From positions 2,096,494-2,117,775 of the forward strand of contig BFEA01000227.1 in the NCBI GenBank assembly GCA_003427395.1: a stretch of DNA of 21,282 bases, written 5' to 3'. This document shows positions 7,363 to 17,963 of this stretch, in pieces. Source of the DNA: Chara braunii (lineage: Eukaryota; Streptophyta; Charophyceae; Charales; Characeae). A model generated the notes under the pieces. That model saw only the letters and a list, made by a program, of their open reading frames with translations, ran no database searches and was not told the DNA's origin. Made by a program: the position numbers and the translations under genes. The stretch's first letter is position 1. Every line of letters starts with the position of its first letter.

Positions 7363-7494
7363 GTAGCTTATATAAGCGGGTACTGCGCGACGTCGGTAGC
7401 TTATGTAAGCGGGTATTGCGCGACGTCGGTAGCTTATGTAAATGGGTACTGCGCGACGTCGGTAGCTTGTATAAGCGGATACTGCGCGACGCGC
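7363..7494 (+). repeat. 33-bp tandem repeat, four copies
   Basis: Units start at 7363, 7396, 7429 and 7462. Each contains GTAGCTTATATAAGC-type sequence and TACTGCGCGACGTCG. The unit has two palindromes: GCTTATATAAGC, perfect in copy 1 and altered in copies 2-4, and CGACGTCG. Copy 4 diverges at its 3' end (GACGCGCC). Thirty-three bases is divisible by three, so open frames run through it on both strands. The encoded 11-residue repeat (SVAYVSGYCAT-like) is probably a by-product. Confidence 0.85.
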
Positions 7495-7813
7495 CGGTCT
7501 ACTGAAACGTTCCAAAGCCACGTTGTTGCCTATGTCGTGCCCTGTAAGTACGCACATGTGACGCTCAAGCATTTCAACCATCAAACATCATTTTTATCCT
7601 AGTTTAGTCAGAACTAAAAATTTGGACGGCAACCACGCTGACTCTATAATCATCTACAATAAAAGAGATCATGCGTGCCTCAAGTCTGCACGCCCACACA
7701 CTCTCTACCCTAGTCAACCATTCCTTCAGCATAAGCAACGGACATAGCCGCGACTCGCGCGGTGTACTTAAACTCTAACCCAAACTAATTTTCTATCACT
7801 TGCAAAAACCAGG
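7495..7813. other. Non-coding interval upstream of the trihelix pseudogene
   Basis: No gene recognised. If the trihelix copy had a promoter or earlier exons they should lie here or further left, but I see no TATA box or splice site I would defend. Confidence 0.3.
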
Positions 7814-9322
7814 GTGGATACCCTCGTAAGGGTATTCGCACTGACACCGTGGTCTTACACGTCAATTCTGAACGAGGGGTTCTGCGACAACGATGCCAAT
7901 GCACTGGTCGATTCGAGCGTCCAGTTGTCGAGCAGCAGGGGAGCGGCAGTGACACAGACTCTCGTCATCAATCCCCACCCAGATAAGGATTGCGCAGAGC
8001 AGACATGGGTTGGTCTTGCGGGCCACGAGACGGCGGGCTACCTCAAACGCTTCGAGAGGCCGGCGGGAATCGATATGCGTCGTCGACGCTGACACGGGAT
8101 GAGTCATCGTAGATCAACGTTCGGAATAGATGTGATCAGCGCCTGTGTCAGGAAGAGGATCTGGGACTCTGTGTGGATGACAACGACAGGAGGACGTGGC
8201 CATTGCGGGTGCGCACGTTGAACGCATTGGCAGGCAGGTGTGGGCAGAGCGTAGGCAGGCCGTGCGTCAAGCTGGAACGGACACTATAACGAGGGGGGTG
8301 CAAGGGCTCCATGTCCACGAAGGTGATGACGCGGCATTTCACGAGTCGTATGAGTGCGACGACATTGACGGAAACGACAATTGCAGCTCCGACGATTTGC
8401 CTGAGATTCGGCCCTTTGGGAGGAAGGTGAAGAGCGATCATGGGAGTGAGAAGAAGGGTTCCGTGCACTGCTAGAGGATTCGGTGGAGCAAGAAAACAAA
8501 AAAGGACAAGTGCGGGAGCGATGGCGAGGGCGCGATAGATTTCTCGTCGCTCGGAGACACGATCGTACTTGTAAGGGCCAAAAGGGATCAAGATCCGTAT
8601 TTCGCGGGTATGAGGTACAATTTCGGCCACATAAAGAACAGGGAATGGAAGTGGGAGGACGTGCAGTCGAGGTTGTAGAAGATGGGGGTGATGAGGAAGG
8701 CCATCGATTGCGGGAAGAAATGAGACAACTTAATGCAGCAGTTCAAGAAGGTTCACAAGTTTCAACAACTCTCCGGCGGGAAGGACTACTTCAAGCTTGC
8801 TTCATCGCCCAGGAGATCAGAGGGCTTCAAGTTCGTCATGGACCGGAGTGTGTACGACGAGATGGAGGCAATGACGAATGGGGATCGCACAATCCACCTC
8901 AAGAATTCGGCAGACACGGGGGCACCGGGGGGGGGTTCGGATGCCAGCAGGCCCGGGGGCGGAAGGGGAATCCATGGGCAGTGAAGACGGCGTGGTGCCC
9001 GTGGACGAAGAGCAGAGGTCGACGAAAGATTCAACATTCAGCACTGGGAGCACTGGCAGTTTCGGGAAAAGGAAGAAGATCCGACAACAAACTTTTGAGG
9101 TCCTCGCCGAAGTTATGAACAAACATGAAATGCGCCCGGCACGCACCATGGACAGCGCTAGCAAGCGACAATGCTCTATCATCTATGCTGTTATGACAGT
9201 GCGAAATCCTTAAGAGCGAAGTGGAATTGTAGAGGAAACATTATGCTGTGGCGGAAGAGGCGAACAAAATGATGTGCAACGCCCTTCTAGAGATAGCGAA
9301 AGCCATCCGCGAGAGATCATGA
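7814..9322 (+). pseudogene. Trihelix (Myb/SANT-like) transcription-factor-like pseudogene
   Basis: The best-supported part is frame 3 from 8181 to 8981, about 267 codons. It has an acidic stretch (CDDIDGNDNCSSDDLPEIRP), a Lys-rich segment, then a trihelix-type DNA-binding domain at about 8541-8830 (IVLVRAKRDQD, REWKWEDVQSRL, then DNLMQQFKKVHKFQQLSGGK and DYFKLA). Stops interrupt it: TAG 8472, TAG 8676, and TGA 8721 where the third conserved Trp is expected (CGKK-stop-DNL). A frameshift near 8940-8980, in a G-rich tract, moves the frame to GSEDGVVPVDEEQRSTKDST. Another near 9175-9196 moves it to QCEILKSEVEL, with TAG 9230. The end is EIAKAIRERS with stop TGA 9320-9322. Upstream remnants appear to continue in other frames from 7814 (RFERPAGIDMRRR near 8070) via shifts near 8092 and 8180; this extension is inferred. 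Proteins of this class bind DNA in the nucleus. This copy cannot make one. Confidence 0.75.
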
Positions 9323-9938
9323 CGAGCCCAAGGTGATGTGTGGTTATCGCTCGCCCATACCAGCTCCGGGCGAAAGCGTCGTGGTTGTTGTCTCTTCTTC
9401 CCTGCGACGAAAGCTTTAGTGTCCTGGCTTCCCGTCCACTGTGACTGTGATGTCATCAATCTTCGCATTTTCGTAGACAGTTGCTCACACAGAAGTTTTG
9501 TGCGCGACGATTAGCAAGAGGGCTAATTATTTGTTTTTTTATTTTGTCATCATCGTATCATTAGCAATTTTTTGTTTTTTTTTTAACCTCTTTCATATTC
9601 GGGGAAGGTTCATTGTGGTTTTTTTTCTTCACGATTGTATTGACGCACGTGGTCGGGGTCGTTGAAGGGCCTCTTGGAGGCTTCGGTAGAGCGGCGGTGA
9701 CAACGGATGATAGGATGGATGGCTCCGCGTGGGCGGTCTGGAATGCTGCGGTCGCACGTGTCATCGTCGACGATGCTGTCAACCAAAGAAGCGATGTTGA
9801 GGCTGGTCCATCTGCTCCGTCTTCATCAGGCATTTGCATCCCGGCCCACATAAATGTCGTCTGCGTGCAGCGTCTTCGGTACAGAAGCCCGTTGCCGCAC
9901 CTGCCACATAATGAGCCATGTGGGCCGCCCTCCAACTT
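9323..9938. other. Non-coding interval with poly-T tracts
   Basis: Contains T-rich runs near 9533-9585 and 9618-9627. Open frames on either strand (for example 9613-9938 plus) show no recognisable domain. It could include intron-like or inserted sequence between two blocks of the same decayed gene family. Confidence 0.35.
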
Positions 9939-10196
9939 CTCGCCTCATCGTCGTGGAGCTCTCTCGCTCTTCTCGCCTTATCGCCGCAGAGCACTTTCGC
10001 CTTATCGCCGTAAAGCTTTCTCGCCATATGGAGGTTCGGCGCCGTCACTCTTTTCACCTTATCACCGAGGAACTCTCTCGCCACGTGGATGTTTGCGCTG
10101 TCTATTTTCTCACCTTATCATCGTGCAGCTCTCTCGCGACATGGAGGTTCGGCGCCATCGATATTCTCACCTTATCGTGGAGGAGCTCTCTTGCCG
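9939..10196 (+). repeat. Degenerate tandem repeat, TCACCTTATCNNCG..GAGCTCTCTCGC units
   Basis: The unit core (C)TCGCCTTATCGCCG, then GAGCTCTCTCGC, recurs near 9939, 9972, 10000, 10054, 10110 and 10168. Longer units add CATGGAGGTTCGGCGCC (near 10026 and 10140). Spacing alternates between about 28 and 57 bp, so units have been gained or lost. It keeps partly open frames on the plus strand, yet copy-to-copy differences do not preserve any one frame, so I regard it as non-coding. Confidence 0.65.
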
Positions 10197-10425
10197 AGGT
10201 CCTTACCCTCCTCTTGTACACCTAGACGACGACGTCAGTTGTGCTCTGTCGAGCTTTCTTCTTCTTCACTGCAGAGGCAGTCCTAGATGTGAGCCATCGG
10301 TACGCATCGTTGCTGTTCTCGCCAGATCGGTGGGACTTCACTCACCGCTCGACATTCTATTCCTGCTATTCTGATCAAACCGCCAACCTCACTCGAAGAG
10401 AGCAACACAAACCATGTCTACGTGA

Positions 10426-11259
10426 ACCGCCGCCCATGGTAGGAAGTGGGACAGCATCCCGGAGGAGAGTGAAGGGTGGGATAGAGGTCGGCGGCATATC
10501 CCCAAGAGGAAGAGGGTTTGCTCTGACGGTGCTTCGGGAAGCGTACCTCCCAGTGGAGCGCACGGTTGGGTGAGACCAACGGAAGGTGGCGACGACGACG
10601 TGTTAACGACGGGGGAAGAACCGGTGGAGGTGACCGTGTTTGCAATGCGAAAGAGTGGTCGCCACCGTGCTGCTGATCAGACCGTTGGGAGTAAGAGGGA
10701 GACGCCGCCACCCGAGGCGCAGCACATGCGTGCCTGCCAAATGTGGACAAACAAGGAGGCCATCGTCGATCTTGGCGTGAATGATGACGACCTGTTGGAA
10801 CAATGTCGCCCGTGCAATGTGACCCAAGGCTCTACAGCGACGTCACTGAGGACACGTGGCGCCAGTGATTAAAGGTCACCTCCAGGTAGACTGTCTGCCA
10901 CATCGACGACGCTGCGTCAACGTAGCCCTGTTGAAGGAGGAGGGTCCGTCGAATGTGGCAGCGGGGGGGAAGTCCAGGTAGACGTGCGCGCAGCTGGGGG
11001 CGAGGCAGTCGGTGCTGCGGCTGCGGGTACGTCAAGCATCGTGGCCTCCGTTGCATGGGCTAGAGAGGACATGCAAGTCGAGCGGGAGGTGACGCGTGGC
11101 GAGAATTGAAATGATCGGGAGGATAACGACCCGCTTTTATGCCGGTAACGAAGGGAAGTCGTTGTGAAAGATCGGATCGGTTGTACTAGACTGTAGGTTA
11201 ATGACAAACACATTATAGACGACGGGGGAGGGGCGAAGACTGTACAACATCGTCCATGA
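10426..11259 (+). pseudogene. Middle block of a decayed gene, probably of the same family
   Basis: One frame is readable from 10426 to TGA 11257, broken by TAA 10870, TGA 11107, TAA 11146 and TAG 11194. The peptide has a basic segment (HIPKRKRVCSDG), an acidic segment (TEGGDDDVLTTGEEPVE), an Ala/Gly linker (GGEAVGAAAAGTSSIVASVA), then a charged region (AREDMQVEREVTRGEN, then RREVVVKDRIG). After the TAG it reads VNDKHIIDDGGG. In related Chara proteins, as I remember them, a Lys-Leu-Trp-Val-Asp-Asp-Lys type motif follows a similar basic stretch, which matches L-stop-VNDKH here. Strand and order fit the trihelix block upstream and the C-terminal block downstream. Whether all three were one gene is inference. 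Confidence 0.55.
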
Positions 11260-11462
11260 AACACGATAGTATTTTGTCGCTATCGCCAATAACAGAAAAA
11301 TTATCCGGGTTTTATTTTTTTTTTGATCGTGTGGTCTTCCCCGTTTAAACTGTTTGAAAATTGTTTATCCACTGTTTATCCTGGCACATGCCCCATGCTC
11401 AACAGGAAGTGATGGAAACCAACGTTTAGGAGTTATATAGTCCACATGAAGTGACATGTTAA
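11260..11462. other. AT-rich interval with poly-T and TTGTTTATCC repeats
   Basis: The T9 run at 11324-11332 is followed by GTTTATCCACTGTTTATCC and related short direct repeats. No gene. The boundary of the middle pseudogene block lies at its left edge. Confidence 0.4.
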
Positions 11463-11700
11463 ACAGTTGAACTTTGTGTTGAACAACTGTTGACAATCTG
11501 TTTATACTATGTTAATCAACAGTTCAGTTGTTAAAGTCTGTGTTGGTAAACTTTTGATAGCATGTTGATACTGTGTTTATCAACAGTTTATCATAGGACT
11601 TCGTGTTGGTTATCATGTTGGAATCGTAATTGAAATGTAATGGCAGTATGATGAATTCGTGTTGGAAATATGATGGTATTATGATGAAATTATGGTGGAC
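11463..11700. repeat. TGTTGA/TCAACA hairpin repeats
   Basis: AACAAC (11482-11487) and TGTTGA (11488-11493) pair with GTTGTT (11527-11532) and TCAACA (11516-11521). Further on, TGTTGATA (11563-11570) pairs perfectly with TATCAACA (11578-11585) around CTGTGTT. Related strings (GTGTTGG, ATGTTGG, AATATGATGG) continue to about 11695. No coding content. Confidence 0.55.
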
Positions 11701-12388
11701 GCCTGATGGGGTGGTTACCGTTTGATATTAATGCATGCATGCGTCCATCAGAGCAGAGGAGAGCATTTGGGTATGGAATGTCGTATCTCACTTGAGTTTT
11801 TTTTATATCTTGTGTTCGTTGCAATATGGGTTGCATGTACACAGTACCATTTGAAGCCCCCTCCCCCTCCCCCCCCCACATGTGATGTGATATGCACTTG
11901 TGTAAGAATTGACACGCATAGAGTTAAAAAAACACTTGTGAAAAACAACTGTAGTCTCAGGGTAGAGTATTCATCACAGACTTCTATTTTATCACGTAGC
12001 GGTACAACCATGCTCTAAGGATAACAGATGACCATGGTTCACACGTTTTTGCCAATGATTCATAATAATTTAGACCCGTGTACTTATTATCACCTCACTG
12101 TGATTGATCTGTTGTGGGGCCTATGTTCAATCGTTGGAGAGGATGTGATGGTCCATATAGAAAAAGACACATTGTTCTTATTAACTTCTTAACAACAATT
12201 TTCTACTTCAATATTTCTGCACGGTTGGGGTTGGGGATCGGGAATGAAGCGGTTTGTTTGACGAAGGAATTGTTGTTTTTATAAGTGAGCGCACACCCTA
12301 ATGGATAACCCTTAATACACACTTCGATTGGAGTAATATGATATTTCTAAGACACGGTAGTAGGGTTCCACAAAAAAAAAAAAAAAAC
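11701..12388. other. Non-coding interval with C-tract and poly-A
   Basis: Contains a C-rich run CCCCCTCCCCCTCCCCCCCCC at about 11859-11879 and a 16-base A run at 12372-12387. Nothing recognisable as a gene. Confidence 0.5.
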
Positions 12389-12890
12389 CAATGACGGTAG
12401 ACTCACACTCTCGTACACATTCTTCAAGTGAACATAATTTATACATGCTCACTGTGACCATGACAATAAGTGAGAATAAAAGGTTATGCCGAAATTTATG
12501 CTATCACAGGAACTCCAAAAAGTGTATCCAACTGCAATTATGGTCAAATATTCTTTTGTATTTTGGGACGTATGGATTTGATATGGACCCAAAATTTTGA
12601 AAACCTTCTGACGCTCCGACCCCGTCCCGAGCCAACCTTTTACTTCTCATAGCGACAAGTTATTTTGCTGCAAGGCTCAGGCTGTGTACTGGTGGTTTAA
12701 GTACCAAATGCAAGTTGAGTCCGAGGGTATAAGTGAAATTTGCCTCGGGGCTAAACTAAAAATCGAAGGTCTGAGCCTGGGCACCAGAATGGCAGATAGC
12801 GCCAAGTATCAAAATCCGAAAGTACCAGAGGAGAGATTTGAGAACGGACGCCAAATGCAGAGGGTGCCAACAGTCAGGAACCGGAGATCA
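12389..12890. other. Non-coding interval, nothing recognised
   Basis: Short open frames only, none with a recognised domain. No strong repeat or hairpin. Confidence 0.35.
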
Positions 12891-13345
12891 GGGATTAAAA
12901 AAAAAAAAAAAAATAGTAGCCAAGCGGGTGGTAACCCGCGGATTAGGGATCGTGCCTTGGTTGAGTCCGTAACAAGGGTGGTTTCCCGAAGCTAAGAATC
13001 GTCGCACGATTCGCGCCTGCATTCGAAGTGCAATACCCTCGCAAAATTGTGCAGTGATCCTTGACAAATAGGAAGAAAGAAGGGCGATATGAAGCCCTCG
13101 ATCTTGCAGATCGAGGGTCTGAAATCGCTCCTTAATTTTCATCTTCACGGGGCCAGTAGGCCCTCCGCGAATTTTCCAACGGCAAGCGGTGGTCCCCCCG
13201 ACCCCCCGCCGTGCCCCAGATCCGCCGTCCACTGTTTTTCAATTTTTTTTGGAGGGTGCCGCGGAGAGCGCCCGGGGCCCTCCCGAGCCTCCTGCCCGGC
13301 CGGACACCCGGGCGCCCGGGAAAACAACCTAGTTTTTTTTTTTTT
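12891..13345. other. Hairpin-rich, GC-rich segment between poly-A and poly-T
   Basis: Bounded by an A run (12897-12913) and a T run (13333-13345). Inside are GAATCGT (12996-13002)/ACGATTC (13006-13012) with a 3-nt loop, and CCCTCGATC (13095-13103)/GATCGAGGG (13109-13117) with loop TTGCA. Shorter palindromes (GGGCCAGTAGGCCC, CCGGGCGCCCGG) also occur. The right half is highly GC-rich. A minus-strand open frame crosses it without recognisable domains. Confidence 0.45.
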
Positions 13346-13735
13346 CTACGGGCAATGACTGTTTTCGAATCTGGCAACGAAGCCGCACTAGCACGAGTTT
13401 GGTTTTGATTGCTCTACTGGTACGACACGATGCGACGGGGGGTGGGTGGTACCGTGTCACACCATTTCGAAGTTTTTTTAAGGAATTTTGAAAACCGCAT
13501 AGAAAGGTCCTGCAATGATTACAATCTGCCATGAGTTTCTGGAGTACCCGTTGCTGGGCGTTGCTCCACGTCACCAAATGTGGAGAATGAGAATGTATTT
13601 TTTGCCTGAACATGAGAAAATAGTAACAGCGCCATAGTATTTGCCTTTCGTGTATTTGGTGACAACCGCCAAAGGGTAAGATGTGGTCGAACACACACAA
13701 AGCCTGGACCCAAATGTGCAGACACACACACATAC
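13346..13735. other. Non-coding interval, nothing recognised
   Basis: No gene, strong repeat or structured element identified. Minus-strand open frames that enter from the microsatellite on the right owe their length to its repeat composition. Confidence 0.35.
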
Positions 13736-14450
<715 letters not shown>

Positions 14451-15302
14451 TCAACGCCTACCATCCCCCGAAGCCTCGTCATGCCCAAATCTAGCACAAA
14501 GCTGATTAGGATCACCGACCCCGGACAACTGCAGCAAGAGATCTCCCGTGCGGTGCCATTGGAGAATGTTGCTCTGTGCGTCTTGCATGGGTGGGTGTTC
14601 AAGTCCGGCAACCGCCCTAGAGGTTACAATCTAGCTTTCCAGTACGCACTAGAGTCCGTCCTGATGGACATTGCTCGTGCTATGTGGTACGACAAGGAGT
14701 GGAGCAACGTCGTCAGTACAGCCGTGTGCGCGCACATAATTGACCTCTACATGAACTTGCTATTGTGGTTCGTAGGTGCTAACATCGATGACAGACCTGA
14801 AGACGACGGCATGGTAACCTGCTAGGAGTCCACCATCATATGCAACGCTCATGCATTATGCGTCGCGGTTCAAACAGGTGCTAACATCGACGGGGGGCTC
14901 ATCTCACACGACCGTCTTTCGTGGGTTGCTGACTGCTTCAGGGTTCTGTTGGCCACGAGCATATGGTTGATGCATATGGCGGGAGATGCCTTGCGCAACC
15001 ACTATGAAGCTTTCTACTTCGCCAAGCTCATGGCGAAGCCTACGCTTGTTGCATCCATGCATCGGTCCTTCAAACATTGAAGATCAGTCGTCGGCGTTGC
15101 GAACGTTGTGACGGAGAGGTTTGGGAATGCGAACACAACGTTGGAAGAATACCCAAAGTATATCCCATAATGGGTACCCTGCGACATCGTTTTCAGGAAC
15201 GACACGAGCATATCAGGGCTCGAGGATGCAAAAAGGCTGGATTGTTCGGGCACGACCGCCCCAGAGGATGAGAACGACGATGGTGGAAAGGATGACGCGT
15301 AG
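14451..15302 (+). pseudogene. C-terminal block of a decayed family protein, conserved domain of unknown function
   Basis: About 283 codons are in one frame, ending at TAG 15300-15302, with internal stops TAG 14823, TGA 15078 and TAA 15168. Recognisable segments in order are TKLIRITDPGQLQQEISRAV, CVLHGWVFKSGNRPRGYNLA, FVGANIDDRPEDDGMVTC, RLSWVADCFRVLLATSIWLM, HYEAFYFAKLMAKPTLVASM, VVTERFGNANTTLEEYPKYI and CDIVFRNDTSISGLEDAKRL. A short double frameshift near 15240-15262 garbles the next few residues before PEDENDDGGKDDA. The mix of amphipathic helices and Trp/Cys-rich stretches suggests a folded helical domain. I recall the same region in unnamed Chara proteins of the trihelix group, but I know no function. 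It may have been joined to the middle block at 10426-11259. Confidence 0.65.
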
Positions 15303-15559
15303 GGTGGCGGCGAGGGTCACACGTAGGGCGCGGGAAAGGGAAATCGATGGGGGAGATGGTGACGTGCCAACATGTATGGGTGCGCGTATAAATGTTGGTG
15401 GTCGTAACGGTGTCGAGCGCATCGACCTCCGCCTTTCCCCCGCAGAGGCGGGAGCCCTCCCGGCCATGTCACGCAGGAGTTAAACAAAAACACAACATAA
15501 GAGACAACTTGGGAACGTCGCGAAATAATCTCACTAACCGTCGAGACGGGTGCGCGGTC
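15303..15559. other. Non-coding interval with one bulged hairpin
   Basis: CTCCGCCT (15427-15434) pairs with AGGC-G-GGAG (15446-15454): 8 pairs with G50 bulged, just before the dispersed repeat. No gene is called. Open frames on both strands lack domains. Confidence 0.4.
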
Positions 15560-15935
15560 GCGTCGTTCCTTCGCCGCTCTAGCCGGAAGCGCCAGTTGTA
15601 CATCCCGCGGTATCCTACGACATGATAGGTTCCCGCGGGGCACAACTTGCTTCCCTAAGGGGCTGTCACCACCCTTAGGGGCATATCCCTACCGAGCTAC
15701 CGACCCATGTGCGAAAGTTTTTAAATGCAATTGCAGAGGTGGGTCGGTCGAGGGCGTTTGCTCGCTCGTTGTAGTATAGGTACGCGCGATTAAAACGCCA
15801 ATTGAACTCGAACGTCGTTCGTCCATTACGGCGCTGATCTCCTAAGAACGAAGTGTACGCCCGTCGACTAGGACAGTCTCAGCCAAGTGTGAAACCCACA
15901 GTATCCTAGTCCATTTAGACACCAGTCAAAAGAAA
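15560..15935 (+). repeat. Dispersed structured repeat, copy 2 (plus)
   Basis: Aligns with the minus strand of 2840-3190. Its stems are CCCTAAGGG (15653-15661)/CCCTTAGGG (15672-15680) around a loop containing GTCACC, ACCGACCC (15699-15706)/GGGTCGGT (15741-15748), and GACTAGGA (15866-15873)/TCCTAGTC (15904-15911). The first two stems occupy the same places as in copy 1 with different base pairs, while the loop and spacer sequences are more alike. No coding frame is shared. Confidence 0.6.
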
Positions 15936-17159
15936 GATAAACTACCACATATAATTATATAAAAAAGAATCGACCGTAGTCAACAGGAATATATATTCAA
16001 TTTTGAAATGATGACAGATAGAATCCAAATTATCATTAGATACATCCAATAACACAAGATCGAAAACCCGACCATCTCAGGTCAAACACCACAAAACAAT
16101 CAAATAATCGCCAACAAGAAGTTGACTATCGACAATAATATTGGTGCAGCCGACAACGTAGTCGTACAGCCTTAGTTTTAACTTGATGAGATGTGCTGCC
16201 AAAGTCATTCATTCCAACCTACCATCGACCTAAGATTAGACATGCACACATTTGTCCCTGTACGTTCCTAATCTTTTCAATGACAGACTGCTTTGTGGAT
16301 AATTCTTTATCAGGTGCATTGCATGAAGTGTTGCATGCCTCACCCTCTAGGAAGTGGTCTGGGGTACTCCTCCTCCTCGCCCGAGCACAAAACTCGGATT
16401 TCAGAAGTCGGGTCGTCTCCACCGAATCGGCAAAGTATCCCCCCCGTAGAAACAGTCCACTCTGGATCGATAACAGGGCCGGCTCCTAAAGCAACGAGCC
16501 CCCACCCCAGATGCTTCCTTGAAAGATGAGAATGTGTTCACCACAAGCAGGTTTTAACTGTTCTTGTTTTCTAAACTCAAGGTAACTTGGACGAAAAGAA
16601 AAGTCAAGAGCGAGAGATAAAGACTCATTCGGACATGCGCAAATAAGAGGGTCAATCGGGATATAACGGGTTTCTTAGGGAAAAGTTAAATTCATTATGC
16701 TTTGATTCTCTTTCTGTTTTCAAGATCCTTTTTCTCACGGCACCCATCGATTATCCTTCAAAAATAGCAAGCAAGTTCACCCAACTCACTGACGAAAGGA
16801 AAAAAAGGTAAGGAGACGAAACTCTCCGTCATTTTGTCAAATAGCATTTTGTTACACTCTCATACATAGTCTTTTTACTCACCTGCACACCACGCAGACA
16901 ACACGATCAAAAGAAGACAAGACAAGTCTCACTACTTACGTGATACCCACTTTTTTACTCATGCACGACGCTCACAACCCCGCTCAACCTTTTCTCCTGA
17001 ACATTCAAAGCGAAAGGGTCAAGCAATGTGTGGGTGCACACAGGTGTGAAGGGAGTCTGAGTTGTCCACTGACTGACCTTGAATGAAGTGGTGTCGGACG
17101 CGCTGTGGCTCACTAAAAAAAGTCAAGTAACATATACGCGTCGTCGACAAAACCGCAGT
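15936..17159. other. Long non-coding interval, nothing secure
   Basis: AT-rich to about 16200, then mixed. The segment 16200-16490 has open frames on both strands (minus, for example, DHFLEGEACNTSCNAPDKEL), but neither is recognisable and they overlap, so no gene is called. No repeat or hairpin stands out. GTGTGGGTGCACACAGG near 17028 is a small imperfect palindrome. Confidence 0.35.
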
Positions 17160-17430
17160 CCCGAGGTAAGTCTTGGACCAACTGCTTGTCCCAATCTGTT
17201 CTGGACTCGCAAGTTTCACTCGCGGCAGTACCAAGTGCTAAGATGGCGAGCCGCACTCGTCCCAAAAAAATCCACTGCGTCCTGCGTCGATCCCAACTGA
17301 TTCCAAGTGGTCTCAAGCGGTCCCTCACTACCGCTTGTAGCATCGGATGGTCCCAACTGCCGAAACCGCTCTCACCACGCTCTCCAAAAAAATAATAACA
17401 CTACCTGGTGGAAAAACCGAAAGTGCCATG
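17160..17430. repeat. Degenerate TCCCAACTG repeats with an 8-bp hairpin
   Basis: TCCCAA(C/T)(T/C)G-type strings recur at about 17188, 17291, 17350 and 17426. CAAGCGGT (17314-17321) pairs perfectly with ACCGCTTG (17330-17337) around CCCTCACT. Unit boundaries are unclear. No coding potential recognised. Confidence 0.45.
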
Positions 17431-17504
17431 TGCTCCCAATGGTCAATGTGTCGCCCACTCATGTCCCACAGGCGTGCCTCAATTCCATTGTCGTGCCGAA
17501 TCCT

Positions 17505-17860
17505 CGTAAAAAAAAAACGGCAGCGCTTCGCCGTGTCGTACCACCGTAAAAAAAAAAAAGAAAATAGCAACGCTTCGCCGTGTCGTACCACCGTAAAAAA
17601 TTCGGCAGCGCTTCGTGGTGTCGTACCACCACAAAAGACGGCAACGCTTCGCCGTGTCGTACCATCGTAAAAAAAACGGGAGTGCTTTGATGTGCCGTAC
17701 CACCGTAAAAAAAACGGCAGCGCTTCGCCGTGTCGTACCACCGCAAAAAGACGGCGGCGCTTCGCTGTGCCGTACCACCGTGAAAAGATGGCGGCGCTTC
17801 GTCGTGTCGTACCACCACAAAAAGATGGCGGCGCTCCGCCGCACTGTACTACCGTGCCGT
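17505..17860. repeat. Nine-copy tandem repeat, ACGGCAGCGCTTCGCCGTGTCG units
   Basis: About nine units of 35-45 bp run from about 17517. Each has a GGC.GCGCTTCG box, then GTCGTACCACC and an A run of variable length. Stem arms around the loop AGCGCTTC vary and mostly still pair (ACGGC/GCCGT; ACGGC/GCTGT and ATGGC/GTCGT with G.T pairs), though units 2, 3 and 9 have mismatches. An alternative fold pairs CCGT and ACGG across the A run. The minus strand carries the string GAAGCGCTGCCG, also present in the 1223-1585 hairpins. Open frames here (HGEALPFFLRWYDT-like) reflect the repeat only. Confidence 0.75.
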
Positions 17861-17960
17861 GAAAACGGCAGCGTCACTCTTCAAAACAAAGTGCCGCCGA
17901 CGTGCCGTGAAAACGGTAAGGTCACCCCTCAAAATAAAGTTGTCGCGCCGACGCGGCGGT
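17861..17960. other. Two diverged GTGCCGTGAAAACGG units
   Basis: CGTGCCGTGAAAACGG occurs near 17850 and 17900, extending the preceding repeat with GTCAC(T/C)C(C/T)TCAAAA spacers. Each contains CCGTGAAAACGG, a short stem CCGT/ACGG. Confidence 0.5.
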
Positions 17961-17963
17961 ATT

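Noticed and set aside
7363-7494. CRISPR-like array
   Set aside because: Repeats are directly tandem with no unique spacers, only four copies, in a eukaryotic context with no cas genes.
16193-16489. Possible gene on either strand at 16.2-16.5 kb
   Set aside because: Both strands give unrecognised peptides of similar quality, so there is no basis for choosing one or calling a gene.
17328-17877. Minus-strand protein with HGEALPFFLRWYDT-like repeats
   Set aside because: The frame follows the tandem DNA repeat and shifts frame between units, with similar open frames on both strands.
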